Both the position numbers and the translations under genes were made by a program. This document shows positions 42,769 to 50,625 of a DNA stretch of 64,000 nucleotides, in pieces (within the stretch, counting starts at the first letter, position 1; every line of letters starts with the position of its first letter). Below the pieces are notes generated by a model. The model saw only the letters and a list, made by a program, of their open reading frames with translations. It had not been told where the DNA came from and made no database searches. The DNA is from Timonella corticicola (GTDB lineage Bacteria; Actinomycetota; Actinomycetes; Actinomycetales; Cellulomonadaceae): the NCBI RefSeq assembly GCF_042683685.1, contig NZ_JBHUOP010000002.1:434001-498000 (forward strand). The letters are read 5' to 3'.

Positions 42769-43485
42769 ATGAGCAATGAGATCACCGTAGACATCTGGTC
42801 CGATATCGCCTGCCCGTGGTGCTACATCGGGAAACGCAAGTTCGAGGCTGCCCTCTCCGCGTTCCCAGGCAGCGACAAGGTCAACATCACGTATCACTCC
42901 TTCGAACTCGCACCGGACACACCAATCGACTTCGATGGGTCCGAGATCGATTTCCTCGCCCAGCACAAGGGTCTTCCCAAAGATCAGGTCGAGCAGATGC
43001 TCTCCCATGTCACCACCATCGCCTCCGAGGTCGGACTTGACTATCGATTCGACCAGCTCAAGCACACCAACACCCTGCTCGCTCACGAGTTACTACACTT
43101 CGCCAAATCGCATGGCAAGCAGATCGAGATGAAGGAGCGTCTACTCAAGGCTTACTTCACCGAAGGCGTCCACCTCGGCACCGTGGACAACCTGGTCACA
43201 TTGGCCGGGGAAATTGGTCTAGACCATGCCGAGGCACGAGCCGCACTTGAATCCCGCTCGTTTGGCGACGACGTCCAGGCCGACATCGCCCAGGCTCGCG
43301 CCTACGGGATCAACGGTGTTCCGTTCTTCGTGGTCGCAGGCAAATACGGTATCTCCGGTGCACAGTCACCCGAGACCTTCATGCAGGTTCTCCAGCAGGT
43401 CGAAGCAGAACAGGCAGCCACATTCCTACAGACGTTCCCAGCCGCATCCGCGGACGCTGCATGCGGACCAGACGGCTGTGCCTAA
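42769..43485 (+). CDS. DsbA-family thiol oxidoreductase (FrnE-like)
   Basis: This 238-residue cytoplasmic protein (no signal peptide) starts with a thioredoxin-fold strand, IWSDIACPWCYIGKRKFE, with the active CPWC, and has the helical insert. The cis-Pro segment is GVPFFVVAGKYGISGAQS. FrnE/2-hydroxychromene isomerase-like proteins rearrange thiols or polyketides. Two further Cys end the protein (CGPDGC), a common metal- or redox-active tail. The terminator palindrome leaves no room for a ribosome site, so the transcript must start nearby or be leaderless. Confidence 0.9.
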   Translation: MSNEITVDIWSDIACPWCYIGKRKFEAALSAFPGSDKVNITYHSFELAPDTPIDFDGSEIDFLAQHKGLPKDQVEQMLSHVTTIASEVGLDYRFDQLKHTNTLLAHELLHFAKSHGKQIEMKERLLKAYFTEGVHLGTVDNLVTLAGEIGLDHAEARAALESRSFGDDVQADIAQARAYGINGVPFFVVAGKYGISGAQSPETFMQVLQQVEAEQAATFLQTFPAASADAACGPDGCA

Positions 43486-44131
43486 GCCCGTCCACCGATC
43501 GTCTGGCGTTCGCTGAAGCAGGACGGGCACGGCGGCTGTCCGCCGAGAGATACCAGAATGACAACGCAGCCCCCGTTACTTTGATGTGACATCGGGCAGA
43601 GAATGAGCGAGGTTTTCAATTTGCTATCTTTTGTTGTGTATTCCCTGTAGGGTTGCGATGTAAGCGCGTGAAGTTGTGTTTCTGCTGGAGGTTTTCCTCT
43701 GGGTCGACTTCTCGGCTCGAATGTAGTTTCGAGCGGGTATTCAATTCCGCGTCTCTCACACCTTCACCCCACTGGGTGTTCGTGTTTCTCTTCTTGATTG
43801 GTTTTGTATCTCTTTTCTTGCTGCTCTCGTAGCATCTTCGATCGTTGCATCCGATAGACGATCCAACGATGCCCCCATAACCGCTGGTAATCGCAGACTC
43901 ACTGGCTTTACTGCTGAAGACAGTGACCGCTTACCCGTGCGGGACACTCACCAGATCCCTGAACTATCCGCTGCACGTGAAAGTGCCAGCACATCATCGG
44001 GAGATCATCATGCTCTAGAAACCGCCTCAGGTATATCCTGCGTGGTTTCTGGCATCCATCAGACTCCGCGGCGAAGTCGTCGCGGCTTTACGGATCGTGC
44101 TTACGATCCCAGAAAACTAAGGAATGACGTT
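43486..44131 (+). promoter_or_regulatory. Long leader region of the first cold-shock gene
   Basis: About 645 bp without a supported gene. A promoter-like TTGCTA at 43622-43627 lies near the left. Pyrimidine-rich stretches follow (43770-43830). Near the right, hairpins AGAAACC/GGTTTCT and GGATCGT/ACGATCC precede the ribosome site. Frames at 43756-43947 (minus) and 43937-44131 (plus, in frame with csp) look non-coding. A long 5' leader that folds differently at low temperature would be typical of cold-shock genes. Confidence 0.45.
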
Positions 44132-44335
44132 ATGGCCACTGGCACCGTCAAATGGTTCAACTCTGACAAGGGCTTTGGATTCATCGCTCCCGACGACGGA
44201 TCTGCCGACGTATTTGCGCACTTCAGTGCGATCACAGGTGACGGTTTCCGTAACCTAGAAGAAAACCAGAAGGTTTCCTTCGACCCTGAGCGCGGTCCAA
44301 AGGGTATGCAGGCCGCCAACATCCGCGTGGCCTGA
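44132..44335 (+). CDS. Cold-shock protein (CspA family), copy 1
   Basis: This 67-residue single cold-shock domain has both RNA-binding motifs: KGFGFIAP (RNP1) and VFAHFSAI (RNP2). It should act as an RNA chaperone. The ATG follows AAGGAATGACG, and a strong terminator lies 10 bp beyond the stop. It is about three quarters identical to the copy at 49037. Confidence 0.96.
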   Translation: MATGTVKWFNSDKGFGFIAPDDGSADVFAHFSAITGDGFRNLEENQKVSFDPERGPKGMQAANIRVA

Positions 44336-44344
44336 TTTCCTTCA

Positions 44345-44393
44345 GCAGCGGGTGCACCTAACTAGGCGTATCGCCTGTGAGTGCACCCGCTGC
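44345..44393 (+). terminator. Terminator of csp copy 1
   Basis: A perfect 13-bp outer stem (44345-44357 with 44381-44393) encloses AGGCG/CGCCT. T-rich bases follow. Confidence 0.88.
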
Positions 44394-44605
44394 TTCATGT
44401 CTCCATACATGAGCACCTACGCAAGACACCCTACTCAACTGACTTTGTGGCAACACGCATCTCACGTAGCCGGCGGTACAGTTCGCGATAGTCAGGACGA
44501 TTTCCGACGCTCAGGTCGCCTTCCAGCAACCGCCGGCCGGACGTTTGGCGGGAGTGGCAAGTGGCTGCTTGGCGTTGGGACACGTCAGATGAGAGTCTAG
44601 GAGAC

Positions 44606-44986
44606 GTGAAGTACTATCACCAGGTCACTCAGCAGATGCGACGCAAGGGCATCGAGGACGCACGTATCGTGTCAACCCTCAATGACGTCAAGGGATGGGT
44701 TGTCCAACATCCCGACACTCGCCCAGAGGAACACTTCGGCCCAGCGGCTGCACTCGTGCGAGACCTACCGCGCGGTAACGCAGTTCACGGTCCCCAAAAA
44801 GCCATAGCTTCTGGGATTGGCACAGCCTTCCTGCTGATCGTCGCTCAGATGTTCGCTGGTTTCTTCAACGTTAACCTCAACTTTCTCGGTATTCCCACAC
44901 CGCTGTGGAGCGTGGTCGCGGTCATCGTTGGCTTCGTGGTTTCACGATTCGTTGGAGCGAGGCTCCCCGAGGATTTCCGTCCATAG
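44606..44986 (+). CDS. Small membrane protein with cytoplasmic helical N-terminus
   Basis: This protein of about 126 residues starts at the GTG at 44606, fixed by CTAGGAGA just upstream. Residues 1-65 are polar and helical (TQQMRRKGIEDARIVSTLND, VKGWV). Two membrane helices then follow (about 75-95 and 100-118). I do not recognise a named family; a DUF1048/DUF1129-like two-helix type is possible. It stands alone. Confidence 0.7.
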   Translation: MKYYHQVTQQMRRKGIEDARIVSTLNDVKGWVVQHPDTRPEEHFGPAAALVRDLPRGNAVHGPQKAIASGIGTAFLLIVAQMFAGFFNVNLNFLGIPTPLWSVVAVIVGFVVSRFVGARLPEDFRP

Positions 44987-45020
44987 CGAGCAGCACGTTG
45001 ACTCAATGCAAGGCAATAAG

Positions 45021-45056
45021 ACGGCCCGTCTCCTCAATGATGAGAAGGCGGGCCGT
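45021..45056. terminator. Bidirectional hairpin between convergent genes
   Basis: ACGGCCCG at 45021 pairs with CGGGCCGT at 45049-45056; an inner TCTC/GAGA extends it. It lies between the stops at 44986 and 45069. Confidence 0.7.
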
Positions 45057-45068
45057 GAGTCTGCTGGT

Positions 45069-46184
45069 TTACTTTTCTCGTTGCGGGTACGAGGTCCAGA
45101 ACCGAGAGTTCTTGTCTGCGGAGATGTCGTAGGTCAGTGTTTCCGTTGAACCGTCGGCATAGCGAGCGGTGCCCTGACATTCGAAAGCGACCTCGTATGA
45201 GCCGGTGACAGTGGGTAGCGTGAACTTTGCACGGTTGTCTTTAACCATCTCCACGTCATCAATCGCGGTAACCTCGAGTTCGGCATCGGAGCTCTGCGAC
45301 AGTTCAATGACTTCGCGTGCCAACTCTTTACATCCGAACTCGTCCTTCAATCCAAGGCTCCGATAGTCGTCAGACGGGCCTGAAGTGCCGGAGGAATTGT
45401 CACGTATGAACATGAGATATACGCCAGCGAGTAGGGCGGCCACAACTACGAGCGCGGCGGCAATGAGCGCAATCCTCTTTCGGGATGTCACGCCGACCTT
45501 CGCGGCGGGCTTCTCAGTTTGAACCTCAGTAGCGGAGAAATCTTTGTTCACCGCGCCACCGTTGTTGCTGCGGTTCTTGGTCCAGTTCGGCGCACTGGCA
45601 TCTTTCACCACAGCGTTCACCCCCGCGGCAGATCCGGAGTTTGACGCGGAATCACTTGAGGTACCTGTTTGCGTGCTTGGGGCGTCACCGGAAGAGGCGG
45701 TAGTTGGCGCAACAGCCTCAGGCTCCGCGATGTTCGCCTTCACGCCGGCGGCCCGTCGCACTGCGGCCACGGTCGCGCTTGGTGTTCCTGGTGTTCGCTG
45801 GGCAGGAGCAGCCGTGGGACTCTCTGCTGCCTTCTCCACAGCGCCTGTGACGGGAGCCTTGTCCCGCGCGTGAGCGGCGCTTGCCGCGCTGGCTGCTGAG
45901 GGCGAAGAGGAACCGGACCTGCTCGTCGCCAATCCGGAAGCGCCCACATGGGCGCGTCGACCGGAGGCAGGTGCTTCAGAGGCCATTGGGGTGAACGACG
46001 CGTGCTGGAGCTTTGAGGAGGTTTTCTCCTGCATGATCTTGCGGCCTGTCGCGATCATCTCCTTGGTCAGCTGGCCATCAGCCGGGACCGGAACGACCGA
46101 GCGCGTCCAGCCGTCACCGTCATAAAACCGCAGGTTACCTGGAGAATTTGGATCGGGATACCACCCTGGGGATGGAGAAGACAT
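45069..46184 (-). CDS. DUF2510 single-pass membrane protein
   Basis: This protein of about 371 residues has a DUF2510 motif at the N-terminus (SPGWYPDPNSPGNLRFYDGD, then GWTRSVVP). A long Ala/Ser/Pro-rich low-complexity stretch follows (about 60-200), then one hydrophobic helix (RIALIAAALVVVAALLAGVY) and an extracellular domain of about 110 residues with two Cys. DUF2510 is an actinobacterial cytoplasmic motif that looks like a WW-type binding unit. Start at the ATG at 46184. The extracellular domain is unrecognised. Confidence 0.82.
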   Translation of the reverse strand: MSSPSPGWYPDPNSPGNLRFYDGDGWTRSVVPVPADGQLTKEMIATGRKIMQEKTSSKLQHASFTPMASEAPASGRRAHVGASGLATSRSGSSSPSAASAASAAHARDKAPVTGAVEKAAESPTAAPAQRTPGTPSATVAAVRRAAGVKANIAEPEAVAPTTASSGDAPSTQTGTSSDSASNSGSAAGVNAVVKDASAPNWTKNRSNNGGAVNKDFSATEVQTEKPAAKVGVTSRKRIALIAAALVVVAALLAGVYLMFIRDNSSGTSGPSDDYRSLGLKDEFGCKELAREVIELSQSSDAELEVTAIDDVEMVKDNRAKFTLPTVTGSYEVAFECQGTARYADGSTETLTYDISADKNSRFWTSYPQREK

Positions 46185-46351
46185 AGCAAACCTCGTGGCG
46201 CGAAACGAACAACACCGCCAGAATGTGCGATGGCTGGGCAATTACGTGTCAGTTTACACGCGTGCGTCAGGCACCCCGTGTGATCGGCTCTGCCTCGCGG
46301 GAGTGCGGCTACGCCTGTGGTCGCTGCGAGGACTTCCGCTGGGCTGCGATT

Positions 46352-46483
46352 TTACAGTGTGCGCAGCACAATATAGGCGGAGATCGTGGCGATCAACACC
46401 CCGAGCAGCACCAAGCTGAGAGCGCCGGGCGAAACATCCTTGCTGCCCTGGGACTTGCGCTCCTTTTTACGCATTCCTTGCAT
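46352..46483 (-). CDS. Small single-helix membrane protein (43 residues)
   Basis: On the minus strand this frame reads MQGMRKKERKSQGSKDVSPG and then one hydrophobic helix (ALSLVLLGVLIATISAYIVL), ending RTL. A positively charged N-terminus followed by one helix is the normal form of small actinobacterial membrane proteins. Start at 46483, or at 46474 (MRKK). It lies 39 bp after the MFS gene in the same direction. No family known to me; a weak ribosome site lowers confidence. Confidence 0.55.
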   Translation of the reverse strand: MQGMRKKERKSQGSKDVSPGALSLVLLGVLIATISAYIVLRTL

Positions 46484-46522
46484 GCCTGTTATTTCGACTG
46501 TTCGTGCATGCTTCTTGAGGCG

Positions 46523-47860
46523 CTATTTCTTACGGTATGTCCGCCAGGCATCTCGGGCGGGTGGCACCACTATCCCACGCCGGGCATACTCCCTGCGTGT
46601 GCCACGTTTACTCCAAGCGACCCCGATCAGCCCGACAACCAATGGGACGAGCATGACCGAGAATGCCATTCGGAAGTCATTCAGCGTGTAGGCACCAGTT
46701 GGACGCACGATGTCCAGCACGACGCCGATGGCCATGATGCACACGAAACCACCCACGAAGCCGCCCATGTTCGCGATACCGCTGCCCACTCCTAGTCGGG
46801 ATGTTGGATTGGATGTGCGGGCAAAATCGAGGCCGACAAGAGATGCGGGGCCGCCCGTGGCGATGACAAACGTTGCGATGACAATAACGATGAATGGGCG
46901 TGGCGTACTGGGAAGCAACAGCACAGACCAGGCAGCGGCAACCGCAATCGCAACGGTGAACACGAGCCAGGTACGGCGTAGCGGATGGCGTGCGCAAAAC
47001 AGGCCAAAGAGTGGGCCGGCAAAGATTCCTGCCGAGGTCATGATCGTGAACACGAGCGAGACCTGCTGTTCACTCAGCCCTTGACCAAGAATCAAGAACG
47101 GTTTGCCCCACAGGAACACGAACACGTTGAAGGAGAATGCCGTCACCATGTGCGTCCAGAAACCGAGCCAGGAACCCGCAGTGCGCAGCGCGCCCGCCAA
47201 GGGCTTGGACGTTGGATCATGCGGCACCCTGTCAATCGGTCGAATCCGGACCTTGGCAGCGCCGCCCGGTGCGGACTGGGGCTGATCGACAATCGCATAG
47301 AACGCCCACACGGATGCGATCACACCGAGAATGCCAAGGGCCGCAAAGGCCGTGGTCCAGGTGGTCTTGTGCAGAAAGTACACGAATGGGACGGCGGAAA
47401 TAATCTGACCGGCCTGCGCTATCTGGCCGGTGATCTGCCCCAACACTGGAGCACGCATCGGAGGGAACCAAGCGGCGATCAACCGCAGCACGGACACGAA
47501 GGTGGTCGCGTCGCCAGCGCCGATGAGCACCCGTGCACCCAACGCGACCGGAATCGACTCGGCGAACGCCATCCCCAACTGCCCAACCGCCATCATCAAC
47601 GCGCCCGTGGCGATGAGTCTGCGTGCCCCATACCTGTCGAGCAACACGCCAACCGGGATCTGGGCTGCAGAATAGACAACGAGTTGAGTCACTGTGAACA
47701 ACGCGAGTTGCGATGCGGTGGTACCGAAATGGCTTGCCGCTTCCAGTCCCGTGACTCCTAGCGAGGTCCGGTGAACCACCGCAACGATATAGGCGATCAG
47801 GCCAGCTATCCAGATGGTGTATGCGCGCTGGGGACTATAGGGCGCGGTGCGAGATTGCAT
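46523..47860 (-). CDS. MFS transporter
   Basis: This protein of about 445 residues has twelve hydrophobic helices with the MFS loop 2-3 signature DRYGARRLIATGALMMAVGQ. The start AYTIWIAGLIAYIVAVVHRT is similar to the NNP/nitrate- or hexuronate-like MFS groups. The substrate is unknown. The ATG at 47860 follows GGAAGGAAG. The small membrane gene downstream may be co-transcribed. Confidence 0.88.
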   Translation of the reverse strand: MQSRTAPYSPQRAYTIWIAGLIAYIVAVVHRTSLGVTGLEAASHFGTTASQLALFTVTQLVVYSAAQIPVGVLLDRYGARRLIATGALMMAVGQLGMAFAESIPVALGARVLIGAGDATTFVSVLRLIAAWFPPMRAPVLGQITGQIAQAGQIISAVPFVYFLHKTTWTTAFAALGILGVIASVWAFYAIVDQPQSAPGGAAKVRIRPIDRVPHDPTSKPLAGALRTAGSWLGFWTHMVTAFSFNVFVFLWGKPFLILGQGLSEQQVSLVFTIMTSAGIFAGPLFGLFCARHPLRRTWLVFTVAIAVAAAWSVLLLPSTPRPFIVIVIATFVIATGGPASLVGLDFARTSNPTSRLGVGSGIANMGGFVGGFVCIMAIGVVLDIVRPTGAYTLNDFRMAFSVMLVPLVVGLIGVAWSKRGTRREYARRGIVVPPARDAWRTYRKK

Positions 47861-48021
47861 GTGCACTTCCTTCCCAACTCATCCTATGCGGACGCTACGG
47901 TTCGCTGCGGGAGGACTCAACGAGAGTGGGTCACAAGAACTTCGGGACTTTTGGCCCGTTTTTTGCGTGTTGGCCGGGTACACAATTGAAGAGTCGAATT
48001 GCTCAGACATGGGGATGAGGC

Positions 48022-48104
48022 CGATACCGATTTGACCCCTCTGTTCGGTATCTGGACGTCCCCACGGGCGGGAGGAAGCGCGGGCTCCTCCCGCCCATTT
48101 TATT
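48022..48104 (+). ncRNA. Candidate small RNA or orphan terminator upstream of the GNAT gene
   Basis: GATACCGA/TCGGTATC forms an 8-bp stem. It is followed by a perfect 11-bp terminator stem (48066-48076 with 48086-48096) and ATTTTATT. No plus-strand gene lies upstream of this terminator, so a short transcript beginning between 47870 and 48020 would explain it. No match to a known RNA is evident. Confidence 0.4.
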
Positions 48105-48132
48105 GCCTCACATAGGTTCTACACTGGTGTTC

Positions 48133-48762
48133 ATGTCTGCTCTACGTATTCGACGCTTCGATCCAACCAATCCGGCTGAAACTGATCGGCTCTACGAGAT
48201 TTGCCTGAAGACTGGCGACAATGGCCAAGACGCAACGGGTATTTACCGTGACCCCCATCTGATCGGAACCCTCTACGTTGGGCAATACGCGCGGTTTGCG
48301 CCCGAGTTTTGTTTTGTGCTTGTGGATGAGAACGACGAAGTGGTCGGCTACGCGGTGGGAACCCCTGACTCCGTGGCGTTCGACCGCACTTTGGAGAAGC
48401 ACTGGTGGCCGCAGGCGCGCGCAACCTATCCTCGCGAGAAGTATCCACTATCCGATATGAGGGACGGGTACCGGGACCCACAACTGGTTGAGTCTTTGCA
48501 CACATGGTCTGGTAGCCGCCCCGAGGTATGTGAGGACTTTCCGGCTCACTTCCACATTGACTTGCTTCCCACCGCCCAGGGCGGCGGGAATGGGAAGCGG
48601 CTTCTCTTGAGGCTTCTCGACGAGTTCCGCACTACCGGCGTTCCTGGCGTTCATTTGGGCGTAAGTGGGAAGAATAAGCGGGCCGTGGGCTTTTATGGCC
48701 GCATCGGATTTGAGGAAGTGATATCGGAACCGTGGGGCTACATCTTGGGTATGAGGTTCTAG
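48133..48762 (+). CDS. GNAT-family N-acetyltransferase
   Basis: This 209-residue enzyme resembles the acetyltransferase domain of the OGA/NCOAT-like bacterial group. It has a substrate loop with YPLSDMRDGYRDPQLVESLH and the acetyl-CoA loop LLPTAQGGGNGKRLLLRLLD, then KNKRAVGFYGRIGFEE. The ATG at 48133 has no clear ribosome site. It is monocistronic. Substrate unknown. Confidence 0.88.
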   Translation: MSALRIRRFDPTNPAETDRLYEICLKTGDNGQDATGIYRDPHLIGTLYVGQYARFAPEFCFVLVDENDEVVGYAVGTPDSVAFDRTLEKHWWPQARATYPREKYPLSDMRDGYRDPQLVESLHTWSGSRPEVCEDFPAHFHIDLLPTAQGGGNGKRLLLRLLDEFRTTGVPGVHLGVSGKNKRAVGFYGRIGFEEVISEPWGYILGMRF

Positions 48763-49036
48763 TTCCATCTCGTTACGCTGCTGCGGAAACTGTTTCGTCG
48801 GCGTTTTCCGGATGGCGGTGTGGGTTCCGCCGATGATAACGGTTTGGAGTTCTTTTGCGGAACTTCTAGCGCACAAGGTCTAGACCAAGTACAGTTAGCG
48901 ACGTAGTTGCAGTGCCTTGCGTGTCCTGCCCGCATCCGATATGCGGTCAGTCTTGATCCTCAAGAGTTTGACGTTGGGAACCGTGACGTCACATCCGCAG
49001 TCGCGGGTGTTCTCACACCTCTTGAAGGAGAAAATT

Positions 49037-49240
49037 ATGGCTATCGGAACCGTGAAGTGGTTCAACAACGAAAAGGGCTACGGATTCATTGCCCCATCCG
49101 ACGGTGCAGCTGACGTGTTCGCACACTACAGCGCAATCACCTCGAACGGATACCGTACCCTCGAAGAGAACCAGCAGGTTGAGTTCGACGTAACGCAGGG
49201 TCCAAAGGGTCCTCAGGCAGAGAACATCCGTCCACTCTGA
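49037..49240 (+). CDS. Cold-shock protein (CspA family), copy 2
   Basis: This 67-residue cold-shock domain has RNP1 KGYGFIAP and RNP2 VFAHYSAI. A strong GAAGGAG precedes the ATG and a clean terminator follows. About 270 bp of untranslated sequence lies upstream, as for copy 1. Confidence 0.97.
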   Translation: MAIGTVKWFNNEKGYGFIAPSDGAADVFAHYSAITSNGYRTLEENQQVEFDVTQGPKGPQAENIRPL

Positions 49241-49270
49241 TCGACTCGACTGCATCGAGTAGATTTTTTG

Positions 49271-49300
49271 GTGGGGCTGCTTCGGCAGCCCCACTTTTTT
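49271..49300 (+). terminator. Terminator of csp copy 2
   Basis: GTGGGGCTGC/GCAGCCCCAC with a UUCG tetraloop and six T residues. Confidence 0.96.
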
Positions 49301-50091
49301 GTGACATATAACCATTTAAAGCGAGAACTCTCTTCATTCGGCCTCAAGGCACCGCCCATTAGGATTTCTCCGCCACCTGCTTTAGATAGTTGCCCGTTTC
49401 CCTTAGCGGACATCACGTACGGGTGATTACGTAGTTTTCGATGGCTGACCAGTGCTTGGGTGAAGTCCTTTGCCCGCAAAACATTGAGTGACCTATCTGG
49501 CTTAGCACGCCAGAGCCGGTTATCTCATCAGTGGATATTGTTTCCGGCAACTTAATTCTGCTATTAAAATAAGTCTTTCACCCAAGATAGGCTTGTTTGG
49601 TCGAAAAATACGCAATACGGTGAACTGGATGAAACAGAAAAACCCCACCGGACTCGTCCCCGAAAACGGTACTTGGTTCAAGGTCCACGGCCCACATTCC
49701 GTGTCACTGAGTGTGGTTGACCTTTTGCACCTCTCGTATGAGAAGCGCCTCTCCGCCGGCACGCTGGTTGCACCAGCACCGGCACTGCAAGACGCCCAGA
49801 CCGCCACCGTGCCCAACCAGCAACAAACCGTCGAGACCGCATCCTGACCCTTGCGGCACAGCCCAACCCGCCGAAAACACTGGAAACTCGACCAATCTTG
49901 TTCGCCGCTGGCACCCACTCATGCTGTGCCGCGCCCTGCGCGATCTCAACCTCACTGTTTCATTCATTCGCTGGAGCTCTCACATGCCCGCTGTCTTCAC
50001 CCGAGGAATCGCGTAACACCGGGTATCCTCTGCGCTCTTTGTATGTGTAGACCACACCCCAAAGTGGCAGAACCCTGAGGACCACCAGCCC
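49301..50091. other. Intergenic region before the sigma locus
   Basis: About 790 bp with at most one short gene (49620-49847). The left part is AT-rich and has no recognisable element. The right part (49990-50091) must carry the promoter of the sigma-like locus; GTAACACC at 50013 with TGTATG near 50039 is loosely like an ECF-type promoter, but I do not call it. Confidence 0.4.
49620..49847 (+). CDS. Possible small hypothetical protein
   Basis: A frame of 75 codons from a GTG at 49620 (or ATG at 49629) reads NWMKQKNPTGLVPENGTW, then HSVSLSVVDLLHLSYEKRLS, and ends in an Ala/Thr/Gln-rich tail. The composition is protein-like, unlike the opposite frames. There is no good ribosome site and no family match, so it remains doubtful. 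Confidence 0.35.
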   Translation: MNWMKQKNPTGLVPENGTWFKVHGPHSVSLSVVDLLHLSYEKRLSAGTLVAPAPALQDAQTATVPNQQQTVETAS

Positions 50092-50562
50092 ATGACCATA
50101 GCCAGTTATTACGCACCAGAGGCAGAACCAAGTTCTGTCACTGCGCGCGCCTATGAGTCACTTTCAGGTCTCAGCCGTTCTCTCCTGTGGTACATGGACA
50201 TCGAGCGTCTAGAGCTTCCCGAGGTCTGCTCACTCATTGGCTTCCCCCAAACTGACGTGATCTCCATGACAGCACGTGCCCGATTTGAACTGCGTTACGC
50301 CTGGCTTGAACAGCAGGACAAGAGTCCACGCATACCCAAGATGTGCAAGGAGACAACCCGCGAGTTGGCACGGGTACGCTCACGCCGGCTACGCCTCCCA
50401 CACTCCGATGACGTGCAAAGACACCTCACGGTCTGTATGCGCTGCGCAATCCTTGAGGAGGAGATTGACAACCTCCAGGAGCACCTCAAAGTTGCTCTGC
50501 TTCCCATGTCCTACGGTCCACACGGATCGAGGACCCTCCCCCAGTCAGAAAGGTGGATTTAG
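50092..50562 (+). CDS. Sigma region-4-like HTH protein with anti-sigma zinc motif
   Basis: This 156-residue protein aligns with residues ~125-240 of the large sigma fusion encoded next to it. Residues 20-75 (YESLSGLSRSLLWYMDIERL, ELPEVCSLIGFPQTDVISMT) match the sigma region-4 helix-turn-helix. Residues 111-118 (HLTVCMRC) are the H-x3-C-x2-C motif of zinc anti-sigma (ZAS) domains. There is no sigma region 2, so it should not open promoters. It may be a decoy, a regulator of the fusion, or a DNA-binding partner. It lies 63 bp upstream in the same direction. Confidence 0.65.
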   Translation: MTIASYYAPEAEPSSVTARAYESLSGLSRSLLWYMDIERLELPEVCSLIGFPQTDVISMTARARFELRYAWLEQQDKSPRIPKMCKETTRELARVRSRRLRLPHSDDVQRHLTVCMRCAILEEEIDNLQEHLKVALLPMSYGPHGSRTLPQSERWI

Positions 50563-50625
50563 TCGAGGTCTACGCCTAGGATCGAAAGATCGACTGGTTA
50601 TGGAATCCGCACGTCCAACGAAACG

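Noticed and set aside
43756..43947. 63-codon minus-strand frame and an in-frame plus-strand extension of csp copy 1
   Set aside because: Neither has a ribosome site; cold-shock proteins begin at MATGTVKWF, and this is more likely untranslated leader.
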